A stretch of 64,000 bases of DNA from Burkholderiaceae bacterium (GTDB lineage Bacteria; Pseudomonadota; Gammaproteobacteria; Burkholderiales; Burkholderiaceae_C). Shown here piece after piece: positions 1-8,730 of this stretch; positions within the stretch are counted from its first letter, which is position 1, and each line of letters begins with the position of its first letter. The stretch covers positions 77,970-141,969 of the forward strand of contig JACKLO010000019.1 of the NCBI GenBank assembly GCA_024235915.1. The letters are read 5' to 3'. Below the pieces are notes generated by a model, which was given only the letters and a program-made list of their open reading frames with translations, was not told the DNA's origin and did not search any database. The translations under genes and the position numbers were made by a program.

Positions 1-722
1 TCGGCCGGGAGGTCCTGATCGCAGCAGCGGTCGGTGAAGGCCTTCTGCCAGGGCGTCCGGGTCTCGCCCGGCGCCAGGGTGCTGAACACGCCCGACTCCG
101 TCAGCACGAGGTTGTCGTTGGCCCCCGGGCGCAGTGGCGACAGGTCGGCGTGCAGGTCGTAGACGTTCAGGACCTGGACGCCGGTGCCGGCATCGACGAT
201 TTGATGGGTCAGGTCCACCGATGCGCTGGCGGCCTGCACACCCAGCGCGATCGGTGTGGACCACATCACACCGTCGAGCAACAGTGTCAGGTCGAGGGTG
301 GCGCTGGTGATCCCGGGTGCGCTCTGCAGTTCCCAGTACCGGGTGACCTGGGTGTTGCTCTCGGCGTAGCCCTGGGCGTTGAAGGGCCCGCCCCGCTGGT
401 CATCGCCAATCTGGGCACGCGCCTTGAGCTGGGTGTCGTTGGCGATCGCCGTGGCCTCGGTCTGGGTGTCGCTCGGCAGATCGAACAGCGGGACGATGCG
501 GGAGACGGCCGACGCCACGCCCTGGCCGTTGTAATGCGCGTTGCTGGCGTAGCCGCCGATCACCACTGGGGTGGGGCCGATGGTCACGTCCACGTCGGCC
601 GTGGCCGCATAGGTGGGTGCGCCCTGCAGCACCCAGGCCGCGGTGGCGGGTGTGGCCATGGCGGCTAGGCTCAAACAGGCCGCCAGCAGCAGGGGGTGGT
701 TGGGTTGGAAGCGATGGGTCAT
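1..722 (-). CDS. Exported protein of unknown function, 3' end outside window
   Basis: I read this frame directly from the minus strand: ATG at 722-720, open for 240 codons to the window edge, so the C-terminus is missing. The N-terminus has a short basic start, a hydrophobic stretch (LLLAACLSLAAMA) and a likely signal-peptidase site after residues near ATA, so export is likely. The rest is polar, beta-rich-looking sequence with no domain I recognise, and the visible end contains a vicinal Cys pair (DRCCDQD). A PEP-CTERM-type surface protein is possible but the decisive C-terminus is not visible. Nothing in its neighbours suggests a function. Confidence 0.6.
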   Translation of the reverse strand, partial: MTHRFQPNHPLLLAACLSLAAMATPATAAWVLQGAPTYAATADVDVTIGPTPVVIGGYASNAHYNGQGVASAVSRIVPLFDLPSDTQTEATAIANDTQLKARAQIGDDQRGGPFNAQGYAESNTQVTRYWELQSAPGITSATLDLTLLLDGVMWSTPIALGVQAASASVDLTHQIVDAGTGVQVLNVYDLHADLSPLRPGANDNLVLTESGVFSTLAPGETRTPWQKAFTDRCCDQDLPA

Positions 723-797
723 GGGGTGAGCTCCAGCGGTTGAACGGCCTGCGTGTGCCAGGCCATGGGTTGGGGTTCGATCAGCGTGCCGCTGGCG

Positions 798-1124
798 TCA
801 GCGCTCACGGCCCGTGTGCATCACCAGCACGGCCGCCAGCGCCAGTCCGACGCCGGCGATCTCGCGCCACGTGAAGGGCTCGCGGAACACCAGGACGCCC
901 AGGCCGGCCACCAGCACCAGAGTGGCCACCGAATAGAAGACCGCCAGCGTGGCCAGCTGGTGCTGCTGCATCAGCAGGTACCAGGCGATGGCCGGCGTGC
1001 CGTAGCACAGCGCGCCGGCGACGAACTGCCAGGAGCCCAGGCCCGGCCCGGTCGAGGCCAGCTTGATGAGCAGGTCGCCCACCACGGTGAGCGCTGTGGC
1101 CAGTGCCAACCACAGCAGCGTCAC
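798..1124 (-). CDS. Small EamA/SMR-type membrane transporter
   Basis: A 108-residue, four-helix hydrophobic protein beginning at a GTG that overlaps the stop of the DUF3050 gene (GTGA, 4 bp), so the two are translationally coupled. The pattern of helices, the GDLLIKLAS segment in helix 1 and the FREPFTWREIAG loop before the last helix resemble EamA-like and small multidrug resistance transporters, which act as dimers when only four helices long. Substrate is unknown. It is the second gene of a unit whose promoter carries a putative SARP binding repeat. Confidence 0.65.
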   Translation of the reverse strand: MTLLWLALATALTVVGDLLIKLASTGPGLGSWQFVAGALCYGTPAIAWYLLMQQHQLATLAVFYSVATLVLVAGLGVLVFREPFTWREIAGVGLALAAVLVMHTGRER

Positions 1125-1936
1125 GGCGCCACCTCGGCCGCCGCCTGCGATGAGGCCAGTTGCCGCAGCAACGCGTCCCACAGCGCGATGCGCTGTTCGA
1201 CGGCGGCCAAGCCGGCTGCCAGCAGGCGCCGTTCGGCTGCCGGGTCGCCGCGCACGGCGTCCCGCACCAGGGTGTGTGCCGCCGGGCCATGGCTGTCGCC
1301 GTCGAGCTCGATGTGGCGACGAAGGTAGTAGGCGAAGGCCGGCGCCTGCGCCTCCGTGAGACCCCAGGCGGACAGCAGGCGCGAGAACATCGCCGGGATC
1401 ACGTCCTCGCGGCCGTGCAGGAAGCTGCCCAGCACCTCCTCCGGACGGCCATGCAGGGCCGTGGTCAGGGTCGAGGCCACGAAGGCCTGCACCGGCGCTG
1501 GGACACCGGTCTGCCGAAGTGCCGCCAAGGCCGGCACATCGGGCGACAGCCGTTCGAGAAAACGGCGCACCGGTCCGCTGTCGGCACCAACCTCGGCCAT
1601 GGCCTGCAGGTAGAGCTCGTAGTGGCTGAGGTGCCCGCCACCGAAGCCAAGGTCGGACTCCTCGCCGAGCACGATCTCGTTGATCAGGCGCGCCGCGCGT
1701 GGGTCTGCGGGCGGTCGCCACGGCAGCGCGGTGCCGGTGTGGATGCGCTGAAGCCGCTTGACCAGGGACATGAAATCCCACACGGCGAAGACGTGCCAGG
1801 CCATGAAGCTGCGCAGGTCGTCCAGTGTCCGCACGGCAGCGAACACCGGGTGCTGCTGCATGCGCATGCGGGCGGCCACCAGCCGCTGGCGCAGTGTCTC
1901 GGTCTCGAGGTCGGCGGACGGGGTGTGAGCGGGCAT
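1121..1936 (-). CDS. DUF3050 family protein
   Basis: A 271-residue soluble protein that looks like DUF3050: an all-helical, heme-oxygenase-like fold with conserved His and Glu residues (MAWHVFAVWDFM, EESDLG, YYLRRHIELDGDSHG). Members of this fold group often use a di-iron or heme-type site, so an oxidative role is possible, but no reaction is known to me. The ATG at 1936 is 54 bp downstream of a SARP-type direct repeat, and the gene is coupled to the small transporter that follows. The pair may make and export, or detoxify, a small molecule under control of the neighbouring SARP regulator. Confidence 0.7.
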   Translation of the reverse strand: MPAHTPSADLETETLRQRLVAARMRMQQHPVFAAVRTLDDLRSFMAWHVFAVWDFMSLVKRLQRIHTGTALPWRPPADPRAARLINEIVLGEESDLGFGGGHLSHYELYLQAMAEVGADSGPVRRFLERLSPDVPALAALRQTGVPAPVQAFVASTLTTALHGRPEEVLGSFLHGREDVIPAMFSRLLSAWGLTEAQAPAFAYYLRRHIELDGDSHGPAAHTLVRDAVRGDPAAERRLLAAGLAAVEQRIALWDALLRQLASSQAAAEVAP

Positions 1937-1989
1937 CGGGTTCTCCGCGCAGCGGTGATGTCGCCGCGAACCCCGACGCTAGGGCGGCC

Positions 1990-2007
1990 GGCGTATCAGC
2001 TGCGTAA
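1990..2007 (-). promoter_or_regulatory. Putative SARP binding site (11-bp direct repeat) upstream of DUF3050 gene
   Basis: On the plus strand the site reads GGCGTATCAGCTGCGTAA, with CGTA at 1992-1995 and again at 2003-2006, an 11-bp period. SARP regulators classically bind direct repeats spaced one helical turn apart near the -35 region. A near-identical 18-mer lies upstream of the SARP gene itself (5185-5202). In both cases a CTAG/CTTAGG-like stretch follows about 8 bp downstream in the direction of transcription and could serve as the -10 region. Confidence 0.5.
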
Positions 2008-2039
2008 CGCGGCCGGGCCCCTGCGTTCCGCCTTAGGGG

Positions 2040-5000
2040 TCAAGGCGCCGACGGCGCTGGCCTCGTGGGGCCGGTTTGAAGCTGCAGCCAGGCGTCTGCG
2101 CAGGCGCGGCCGGCATCGCCTTGCCAGGCGCTGGCCCCAGCGGCGGCGCGGCGGCGCAGCGCGGGGCTGCGCGCCAGGTGCCGGCCGAGCGCCTGCACGC
2201 GCAGCCGCTCGCTCGCGAAACAGGCCGGATGCCCCTGCACCAGCTGCGCCAACGCGGCCGCGAATCCGGTGTCGCCGAAGCTCGACAGCCACTCGGCCAC
2301 GTTGGCCAGCACCATCACCTGCAGCGTGGCCTGCTGTGTCGCCGGGCCATCGCCGGTGCAGGATTGCAGTGCCCGCAACAGGGCCTGCCGCGCTGGCTCG
2401 CATTCGCCACGGCGCCAGGCCACATGGGCCGCGGCAGCGATCGCCAGCACCTGTTCGTAGGGCTGGCCGGTGACCTCGGCGGCGGCGCAGGCCTCGGCGG
2501 CGCTGGTGCGCGCGGCGTCGAGCTCGCCCTGCTCGGCCAGCAGCATGGCCAGCGTCATTGCCGACGTGCTCTGGATGCTGGACAGGCCGGCACCGCGGGC
2601 GATGTCCAGGCACTCGACCAGCCACCGCCGAGCCTCGGCATGCCGACGCTGGTCGTAGGCAGCGGTGCCCAGGTTGCCCAGGCGCATGGCCAGGGTCGAC
2701 GCCGGGGCGCCCAGCGCACGGTCCAGTGCCAACGCGCGTTCGAAGTGCACCAGTGCCTCGGCCTGCCGGCCGCTGGCCATTGCGTTGACGGCCAGGGCGT
2801 TGACGGCCACGGCCTCTCGCGCCGCGTCCTGCAGTTCGCGGGCGATCTGCAGCGTCTGCTGCCAGCAACGGTCGGCGCGCGCGAACTGGCCGCCGCGGTG
2901 CGCGGCGAGGCCCAGCACGTGCAGGGCCGAGCGCGCCAGGCCGCGATCACGCACCGGGGTGGCCAGGCGCAGCGCCTGCCGCGCCAGATCGCTGCCGGTG
3001 GCGAGGTCGCCGCTGCGGCAATGCAGGTCGGCCAGCGCCACCATGAGCGGGCCGCGGGCGGCCCGGGCCGCCGGCGTGTCAGGCAGGGCCGCGAGGGCGT
3101 TGCCCAGCCATTGCAGCCCGGTGGCCGTGCGCCCGGCGAAGGCGAAGTGCAGGCGTAGCGGCTGCGCGAGCGCGTCCAGTGTTGCCGCGTCACGCTGGGC
3201 CAGCGCCCAGCGCCAGGCGGCGGCGACGTGATGCCACTCGGCGGCCACCAGGGTGTCGGGCGTGGTCCCGGCCAGGCGGGCCGGTGCCAGCGACGCTGCC
3301 AGCCAGCGGGCGTGGTGACGCTGCGTCCAGGCACGCTCGCGCGCGCCGAGCTCGCGCACCACGGCCCGCACCAGGGCATGCAGCGTGAAGCGGTCATGGT
3401 CCACTCCTTGCAACAGCGAGGCTTCGACCAGCGAGCGAAGCATGGCCAGCGGCAGCCCGAGGCCCTGGGTGGCCATCGTCGTGCCGAAGGCGCCCGGCAA
3501 CCAGGCCAGCCGGGCCAGGGCCTGTCGCTGCGGTGGCGTCAGCAGCGACCAGGAGCGGGCCACGCTGGCGCGCAGGCCGGCGGGACCACCGGCCGCGGCG
3601 TCACCCACCAGGGCCAGGACATCGGGCGTGCCCGCATCGGAGCCACCGGCCACCTGGGCTGCGATCTGCGCCGGTGTCAGCGTGTCGACCCAGGACGCGG
3701 CCAGCTCGATGGCCAGCGGCAGTCCTTCGAGCGCCAGCACGATTCGCTCGACGGCGTCGTCACCGGCACTGCGTGTGTACTGCGGGTCGGCACGGCGGGC
3801 ACGTTCCTCGAACAGCGCCACCGCGTCTCCCGCGCGGCCACCGCGGGTGGGCAATGTGAGCCCGCCGAGCACCAGCCGCTGCGCCGAAGCCGCGGCCAGG
3901 TGCCGGCGCGAGGTCAGCAGCAACTGCAGGCCAGGTGCGGCCGCCAGCATCGAGGTCAGCCATGGGCCGATGCCATCGAGGTGTTCTGCACCATCGAGCA
4001 CCAGCAGCAACTGCCGTGTCGCCACGTGATCCCGCAGCAGCGCCCGTGCGTCGCCGGCGGGCAGCTGCCACAGGGCGCGCAGGCGCTGGACCAGGGCCTC
4101 CTCGTCGGCCAGTTCCTCCACCCGCAGCCAGTGCACACCGTCGGCATAGCGCGCAGCGACCGACGGCAGCACCGCCGCCGCCAGCGTGCTCTTGCCCACA
4201 CCGCCCGGCCCCTGCAGGACCAGCAGCCGGCAGCCGGGCTCGGCCAGACAGATGCGCAGCGCCATGGCCTCGTCGAGCCGGCCAACGAGCCCGGGCACGC
4301 CGGGCAGGGGTGGGGCCGGGTGTACCGGCGAAGGGGCCAGCGCCGCGCGGACACGCGACGAAGGGGCGATGCCCAGTTCGTCGGCCAAGCGCTGTCGGTA
4401 GTGCGCCAGCTCCTGCGTGGCCAGGCCGGGCTGGCCGCAGACGCGCAGCGCCAGCAGGCGGGTCAGCAGCGCGTCTTCATCGAAGGGGTCGCGGGACAGC
4501 ATCTGCCGCGCCAGTTCGGCGCGTGCCGGCGCATCGTCGGCAAGGCTGGCCAGCCGCTGCACGGCCGCGTGCCGCCAGAGTTCCACGGCGTCGCCACGCC
4601 ACTGGCGCAGCAGATCGTCCAGCACCTCCTGCCCGTCGCTATCCAGACCCTGGAGCAGCGGCCGGTCGGGCGCGGCCAGGCAGGACGGCCAGTCCCCGCG
4701 GGCGCGCGCAGCGCACAGGTCCTGCCAGTCGCTGGTCACCGGCCAGCGCACGGTGTCGCCCTGTTCCAGCAGGCCGGGGGCACCCCAGCCGTGCAGCAGG
4801 CGGCGCACACGCAGCAGCAGGTTGCGCAGATTGGTCCGCGCCGCGGTCTGGCCATGCTCGGGCCACAGCCAGCTGGCCAGTTGGTCACGCCGAAGGCGAT
4901 CGCCCTGGTGGGCGAGCAGGGCCAGCAGCAGGCCCTGACGGCTGGTGGGCAGCGGGCGCTCGACGGAGCCGATGGCCAGCACGGGCGGACCGAACAGCCG

Positions 5001-5054
5001 CACATGCGCAGCCGCTGGCAAGGCCTGGTGATCGGCGGCTCGGCGGGTGCTCAT
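2040..5054 (-). CDS. SARP/AfsR-type transcriptional activator with STAND ATPase and TPR domains
   Basis: About 1004 residues. Residues 15-95 form an OmpR-like winged helix (RDQLASWLWPEH, then a helix with NLRNLLLRVRRLL), followed by a bacterial transcriptional activation domain to about 245. A P-loop NTPase follows (GPGGVGKST at 282-290, later LLLVLDGAEHL as Walker B). The C-terminal half is built of TPR-like repeats. This is the layout of AfsR/SARP regulators, where nucleotide state and TPR contacts gate DNA binding. The start at 5054 is chosen because the winged helix begins soon after it; an upstream ATG at 5147 adds only low-complexity residues. The gene likely controls itself and the DUF3050 unit through a shared repeat. 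Confidence 0.85.
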   Translation of the reverse strand: MSTRRAADHQALPAAAHVRLFGPPVLAIGSVERPLPTSRQGLLLALLAHQGDRLRRDQLASWLWPEHGQTAARTNLRNLLLRVRRLLHGWGAPGLLEQGDTVRWPVTSDWQDLCAARARGDWPSCLAAPDRPLLQGLDSDGQEVLDDLLRQWRGDAVELWRHAAVQRLASLADDAPARAELARQMLSRDPFDEDALLTRLLALRVCGQPGLATQELAHYRQRLADELGIAPSSRVRAALAPSPVHPAPPLPGVPGLVGRLDEAMALRICLAEPGCRLLVLQGPGGVGKSTLAAAVLPSVAARYADGVHWLRVEELADEEALVQRLRALWQLPAGDARALLRDHVATRQLLLVLDGAEHLDGIGPWLTSMLAAAPGLQLLLTSRRHLAAASAQRLVLGGLTLPTRGGRAGDAVALFEERARRADPQYTRSAGDDAVERIVLALEGLPLAIELAASWVDTLTPAQIAAQVAGGSDAGTPDVLALVGDAAAGGPAGLRASVARSWSLLTPPQRQALARLAWLPGAFGTTMATQGLGLPLAMLRSLVEASLLQGVDHDRFTLHALVRAVVRELGARERAWTQRHHARWLAASLAPARLAGTTPDTLVAAEWHHVAAAWRWALAQRDAATLDALAQPLRLHFAFAGRTATGLQWLGNALAALPDTPAARAARGPLMVALADLHCRSGDLATGSDLARQALRLATPVRDRGLARSALHVLGLAAHRGGQFARADRCWQQTLQIARELQDAAREAVAVNALAVNAMASGRQAEALVHFERALALDRALGAPASTLAMRLGNLGTAAYDQRRHAEARRWLVECLDIARGAGLSSIQSTSAMTLAMLLAEQGELDAARTSAAEACAAAEVTGQPYEQVLAIAAAAHVAWRRGECEPARQALLRALQSCTGDGPATQQATLQVMVLANVAEWLSSFGDTGFAAALAQLVQGHPACFASERLRVQALGRHLARSPALRRRAAAGASAWQGDAGRACADAWLQLQTGPTRPAPSAP

Positions 5055-5184
5055 CGGGGCGGGCTCAGTGCAGGATGGTGCGCCAGGCTGGTCGCGGGCC
5101 GACCGCCACCACGGCGGTCGCCGAGACCGGGCGCGGCTCGTCGGCACGGCCGCACCAGCGCGTGCCGTCGAGCTTAGGCCATCG

Positions 5185-5202
5185 GGCGTATCAGCATCGT
5201 AT
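5185..5202 (-). promoter_or_regulatory. Putative SARP autoregulatory site (11-bp direct repeat)
   Basis: Plus-strand GGCGTATCAGCATCGTAT, with CGTA at 5187-5190 and 5198-5201, matches the site at 1990-2007 in 14 of 18 positions and keeps the same 11-bp period. It lies 131-148 bp upstream of the SARP start codon inside the 265-bp gap between the SARP and chemoreceptor genes. The rest of that gap shows only GC-rich sequence and a weak hairpin near 5293-5309. Confidence 0.5.
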
Positions 5203-5319
5203 CGGTGACCGCCGTACCGGCGGCCGCGGCGCCATGACCGGGTGTCCGTTCAAGGCGCGGGCCGCATCGGCAGGTGCACCACCGGCTGCGCTGGCGCTGG
5301 CACGGCGCCGGACATCACG

Positions 5320-7356
5320 TCACAGGCCGCGCTTGGCGCGTGTCAGCAACGTCGCCACCTCGGTGGAGGCGCGTGCAAAGTCCGAGCCGGACCCGATCAG
5401 GCGTTCGGCGCGTTCAAAGTCGCCGGCGTTGATCTGGCGTGCGACGCTGCCGGCCGCACGGTGGAAACCGGCATGGCGGTCCACCAGTTCGACGAAGCTG
5501 GGCTTGCCGCCCCAGCGGGCGCCGCCCGGCCCGTGCAGCCAGCGACCCAACGGGCACGCGTCGTCGCGGCAGATGGTGTCGGCATCCAGCCGCTCCTGCT
5601 TGGCGATGGCCTGCCGCAGCTTGACCTTCCATTGCCGGTGGGCCTGGATGGCGGCGTCGAAGTCGAAGTCGTCCACCTGGACCACGCTGGCCAGCGTCTC
5701 GCTGCCCGCGGGCAGGCGGAAGCGTGCCACCTCGTCGGCCAAGGTGCGCGCCTGGTCCTGCATCGCGCCAGCCGCAGCGGCAGTCTCTTCCACCAGCGCG
5801 GCGTTCTGCTGCGTCATGCGGTCGAGTTCCTGCACCGCCTCGCCGATCTGCCCGATGCCGCCGGACTGCTCGCGTGCGCCCGTGGCCACGTCACCCAGCA
5901 GCGCGTCCACGCGGCTGGAGGACTGCACGATGTCGTCGATGGTGGTGCTGGCGCGGCGCACGACGTCGCTGCCGGCCTCGACCTGCTGCACGCTCTGGCC
6001 GATGAGCGCCTTGATCTCGCGTGCCGCACCGGCACTGCGCTGCGCCAGCGAGCGCACCTCGGCGGCGACGACGGCGAAGCCGCGCCCCTGCTCGCCGGCA
6101 CGTGCCGCCTCCACCGCGGCGTTGAGCGCCAGGATGTTGGTCTGGAAGGCGATGCCGTCGATGGTGCCGATGATCTCGCCAATGCGGGCGGACGATGCCC
6201 GGATGGCCTCCATCGTCTGCATCACCTGCTGCATGGTGCGGCCGCCCTCGGCCGCCACCTCAGCGTTGTGGCGGGCCACGGTGGCCGCCTCGCCGGTGTG
6301 GTCCGAGGTCTGGTGCACGGTGGCGGAGATCTGCTCCATTGCCGAGGCCGACTGCTCCAGGCTGGCGGCCGCCTGTTCGGTGCGTGCCGACAGGTCCAGC
6401 GCGCCGCTGGCGATCTCGCTGCTGGAGTGCACGATCTCGTCGGACGAATGGCGCACGCGCTGCACCATGCGGCGCAGCGCGCCCTGCATGGTGGCGAGGT
6501 CGAGCATGAGCTGCGCCGCCTCATCACGGCCCCAGGGCGTGGGCGACATCGTGAGGTCGCCGTCGGTCATGGCGCGCAGGTGGCGGCGGGTTTCCTTCAG
6601 GCCGCCCTCCATCACGCGGTAGAAGCTGATGAACAGATAACCGGCCAGCAGCAGCGACACCACGATCACGCCGGCCACCCAGGCCAGGCGACGGTTCTGC
6701 GCGGCGCGCAGGTCGTCCACCCAGATGCCGGTGCCGATGACCCAGCCCCAGGGCTCGAAGCCCTTGACGTAGGAGAGCTTGTCCACCGGCTGCTCGCTGC
6801 CGGCGCGCGGCCACTGGTAGTCGACGAAGCCGGCGCCGTGCTGCCGCACCATGCCGGCAAAGGCCACGAACAGTGCCTTGCCATTCGGGTCCTTGGTGGT
6901 GGTGACGTCCTTGCCGTCGAGTTCGGGCTTGATGGGGTGCATCACGACACGCGGGTGCATGTCGTTGATCCAGAAGTATTCCTTGCCGTCGTAGCGCAGT
7001 GCGGCCACGCTGTCGCGCGCCAGTTTCTGCGCCTGTTCGCGGCTGAGTTCACCGCTGCGTTCCCGGGCGTGGGCCCAGGCCAGCACACCATGGGCCACTT
7101 CCACGCGCTGACGGGTGGCGTCCTGGCGGTCGGCCAGGGCATCGGCCGACACGGTGGACAGCAGCCAACCTACCAGGGCCAGCAAGGGCAGCAGGAAGGC
7201 CAGCGAGATGATGGCCGCCTTGTGGCCGAAGCGCATCTGGCGGAACAGCCGGACGCCCGGGGCCCAGGGCCCGTGGTAGGCGAAGAAGCCGGCGTCGGCG
7301 CGAACCGGGCGGTCAGCGGGTGCAGCGGCGCCAACCGGGAGCATCACGAGGGACAT
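5320..7356 (-). CDS. Methyl-accepting chemotaxis protein with Cache and CZB domains
   Basis: A 678-residue chemoreceptor. After an N-terminal membrane segment (about 47-65) comes a periplasmic single-Cache domain (KEYFWINDMHPRVVMHPI, then WGWVIGTGIWVDDL), then a second membrane segment, HAMP and the methyl-accepting signalling domain with its hairpin (EQGRGFAVVAAEVRSLAQRS). The C-terminus carries a CZB zinc-binding module (AHRQWK, CPLGRWL, HAGFH), which in related receptors senses zinc or oxidants such as hypochlorous acid. It therefore probably couples an external small ligand and an internal redox or metal signal to CheA. No che genes are adjacent. A sigma-28-like promoter precedes it. Confidence 0.9.
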   Translation of the reverse strand: MSLVMLPVGAAAPADRPVRADAGFFAYHGPWAPGVRLFRQMRFGHKAAIISLAFLLPLLALVGWLLSTVSADALADRQDATRQRVEVAHGVLAWAHARERSGELSREQAQKLARDSVAALRYDGKEYFWINDMHPRVVMHPIKPELDGKDVTTTKDPNGKALFVAFAGMVRQHGAGFVDYQWPRAGSEQPVDKLSYVKGFEPWGWVIGTGIWVDDLRAAQNRRLAWVAGVIVVSLLLAGYLFISFYRVMEGGLKETRRHLRAMTDGDLTMSPTPWGRDEAAQLMLDLATMQGALRRMVQRVRHSSDEIVHSSSEIASGALDLSARTEQAAASLEQSASAMEQISATVHQTSDHTGEAATVARHNAEVAAEGGRTMQQVMQTMEAIRASSARIGEIIGTIDGIAFQTNILALNAAVEAARAGEQGRGFAVVAAEVRSLAQRSAGAAREIKALIGQSVQQVEAGSDVVRRASTTIDDIVQSSSRVDALLGDVATGAREQSGGIGQIGEAVQELDRMTQQNAALVEETAAAAGAMQDQARTLADEVARFRLPAGSETLASVVQVDDFDFDAAIQAHRQWKVKLRQAIAKQERLDADTICRDDACPLGRWLHGPGGARWGGKPSFVELVDRHAGFHRAAGSVARQINAGDFERAERLIGSGSDFARASTEVATLLTRAKRGL

Positions 7357-7386
7357 GCGTGGAGTCCTGTAGGAGTCGAGTCCACG

Positions 7387-7413
7387 TTATCGACGGGCGC
7401 GCGCCTGACTTGA
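7387..7413 (-). promoter_or_regulatory. Sigma-28 (FliA)-like promoter for the chemoreceptor
   Basis: On the minus strand TCAAGTCA (7413-7406), an 11-bp spacer and GTCGATAA (7394-7387) match the enterobacterial FliA pattern TAAAGTTT-N11-GCCGATAA at 12 of 16 positions with exact spacing. The -10 element ends 30 bp before the chemoreceptor ATG. This fits flagellar-regulon control of the receptor; it is a pattern match, not a mapped start site. Confidence 0.55.
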
Positions 7414-7464
7414 TCGATCGCACGTGATTTATTGGGCGCCCAGGCGCTGCGCGACAATCGGCCC

Positions 7465-8730
7465 ATGCAGATCGACGACATGGCCGCCTACATGGCTCAG
7501 GTGGGTGGCGCGGCACGTGCCGCGTCCACCGCGATGGCCGCTGCACCGACGGCGGCGAAGGACCGCGCCCTGCGGGCGCTGGCCGCGCGGCTGCGTGCTG
7601 CGGGCGAAGCCCTGACGATGGCCAATGCGCGCGACATCGCCGCCGCCGAGGCGGCCGGCCTGGCCGCGCCGATGGTCGACCGCCTGCGCCTGACGCCGAA
7701 GGTGATCGAGACCGTGGCCGAAGGCTGCGAGCAGATCGCCGCCATGCCGGACCCCATTGGCGAGATCACCGGTGTCAAGCGCCGTCCCAGCGGCATCAGC
7801 GTGGGCCAGATGCGCGTGCCGCTGGGCGTCTTCGGCATGATCTACGAGAGCCGGCCCAACGTGACCATCGAGGCCGCCAGCCTGGCGATCAAGAGCGGCA
7901 ACGCCTGCATCCTGCGCGGGGGCTCGGAGGCGCTGCACAGCAACCTGGCGCTGTGGCAGCTGGTGCAGGCGGCGCTGACCGACGCCGGCCTGCCGCCCGA
8001 CGCTGTGCAGCTGGTGCAGACCACCGACCGCGCCGCTGTCGGCCGGCTGATCACCATGCCGGAGCATGTGGACGTGATCATCCCGCGCGGCGGCAAGGGC
8101 CTGATCGAGCGCATCAGCGCCGAAGCACGCGTGCCGGTGATCAAGCACCTGGACGGCAACTGCCATGTCTACGTGGACGCCGAGGTCGACCTCGACCTGG
8201 CCGTCACCGTGACCGACAACGCCAAGACGCAGAAGTACAGCCCCTGCAACGCGGCCGAGAGCCTGCTGGTGCATGCCGACCAGGCGGCGGCCTTCCTGCC
8301 GCGCATCGAGGCTGTGTTCGCCGCCAAGGGGGTGGAGGTGCGCGGCTGCGAACGCACGCGCGCATTGCTGCCACGGGCCGTGCCGGCCGCCGACGACGAC
8401 TGGGCCACCGAATACCTGGCGCCGGTGATCAGCGTGAAGGTGGTCGACTCGCTGGACGAGGCCATCGCCCACATCAACCGCTGGGGCTCGCACCACACCG
8501 ACGCCATCCTGACCACGAACCACCCGAACGCGATGCGCTTTCTGCGCGATGTGGATTCGGCCAGCGTGATGGTGAACGCCAGCACGCGTTTCGCCGACGG
8601 CTTCGAGTACGGCCTGGGCGCCGAGATCGGCATCAGCACCGACAAGTTTCACGCCCGCGGCCCGGTGGGCCTGGAGGGGCTCACCTCGATGAAGTGGGTG
8701 GTGCTGGGACAGGGCGAGATCCGCGCGTGA
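7465..8730 (+). CDS. proA: Glutamate-5-semialdehyde dehydrogenase (gamma-glutamyl phosphate reductase)
   Basis: A 421-residue member of the ProA family within the aldehyde dehydrogenase superfamily, catalysing NADPH-dependent reduction of gamma-glutamyl phosphate to glutamate semialdehyde in proline synthesis. The sequence shows ESRPNVTIEAASLAIKSGN, the nucleotide-site IIPRGGKGLI, the catalytic-cysteine segment KYSPCNAAESLLVH and the C-terminal FADGFEYGLGAEIGIST and RGPVGLEGLTS motifs. The length is usual for the family. ATG at 7465 is chosen over 7432 because the family begins close to it. proB is not in the window. The downstream LemA-like gene overlaps by 4 bp. Confidence 0.96.
   Translation: MQIDDMAAYMAQVGGAARAASTAMAAAPTAAKDRALRALAARLRAAGEALTMANARDIAAAEAAGLAAPMVDRLRLTPKVIETVAEGCEQIAAMPDPIGEITGVKRRPSGISVGQMRVPLGVFGMIYESRPNVTIEAASLAIKSGNACILRGGSEALHSNLALWQLVQAALTDAGLPPDAVQLVQTTDRAAVGRLITMPEHVDVIIPRGGKGLIERISAEARVPVIKHLDGNCHVYVDAEVDLDLAVTVTDNAKTQKYSPCNAAESLLVHADQAAAFLPRIEAVFAAKGVEVRGCERTRALLPRAVPAADDDWATEYLAPVISVKVVDSLDEAIAHINRWGSHHTDAILTTNHPNAMRFLRDVDSASVMVNASTRFADGFEYGLGAEIGISTDKFHARGPVGLEGLTSMKWVVLGQGEIRA

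Noticed and set aside
150..668. Plus-strand frame at the left edge
   Set aside because: The minus strand here reads as a better protein with a signal peptide; the plus-strand translation is Gly/Val-rich with no features.
3935..6622. 895-codon plus-strand frame spanning parts of the SARP and chemoreceptor genes and the gap between them
   Set aside because: The translation is Ala/Arg/Pro-rich without motifs and crosses an intergenic region with two convincing minus-strand genes beneath it.
7411..7424. Possible FNR box TTGATCGATCGCAC before proA
   Set aside because: Only the left half matches; the right half lacks ATCAA, and the left part overlaps the sigma-28-like element.
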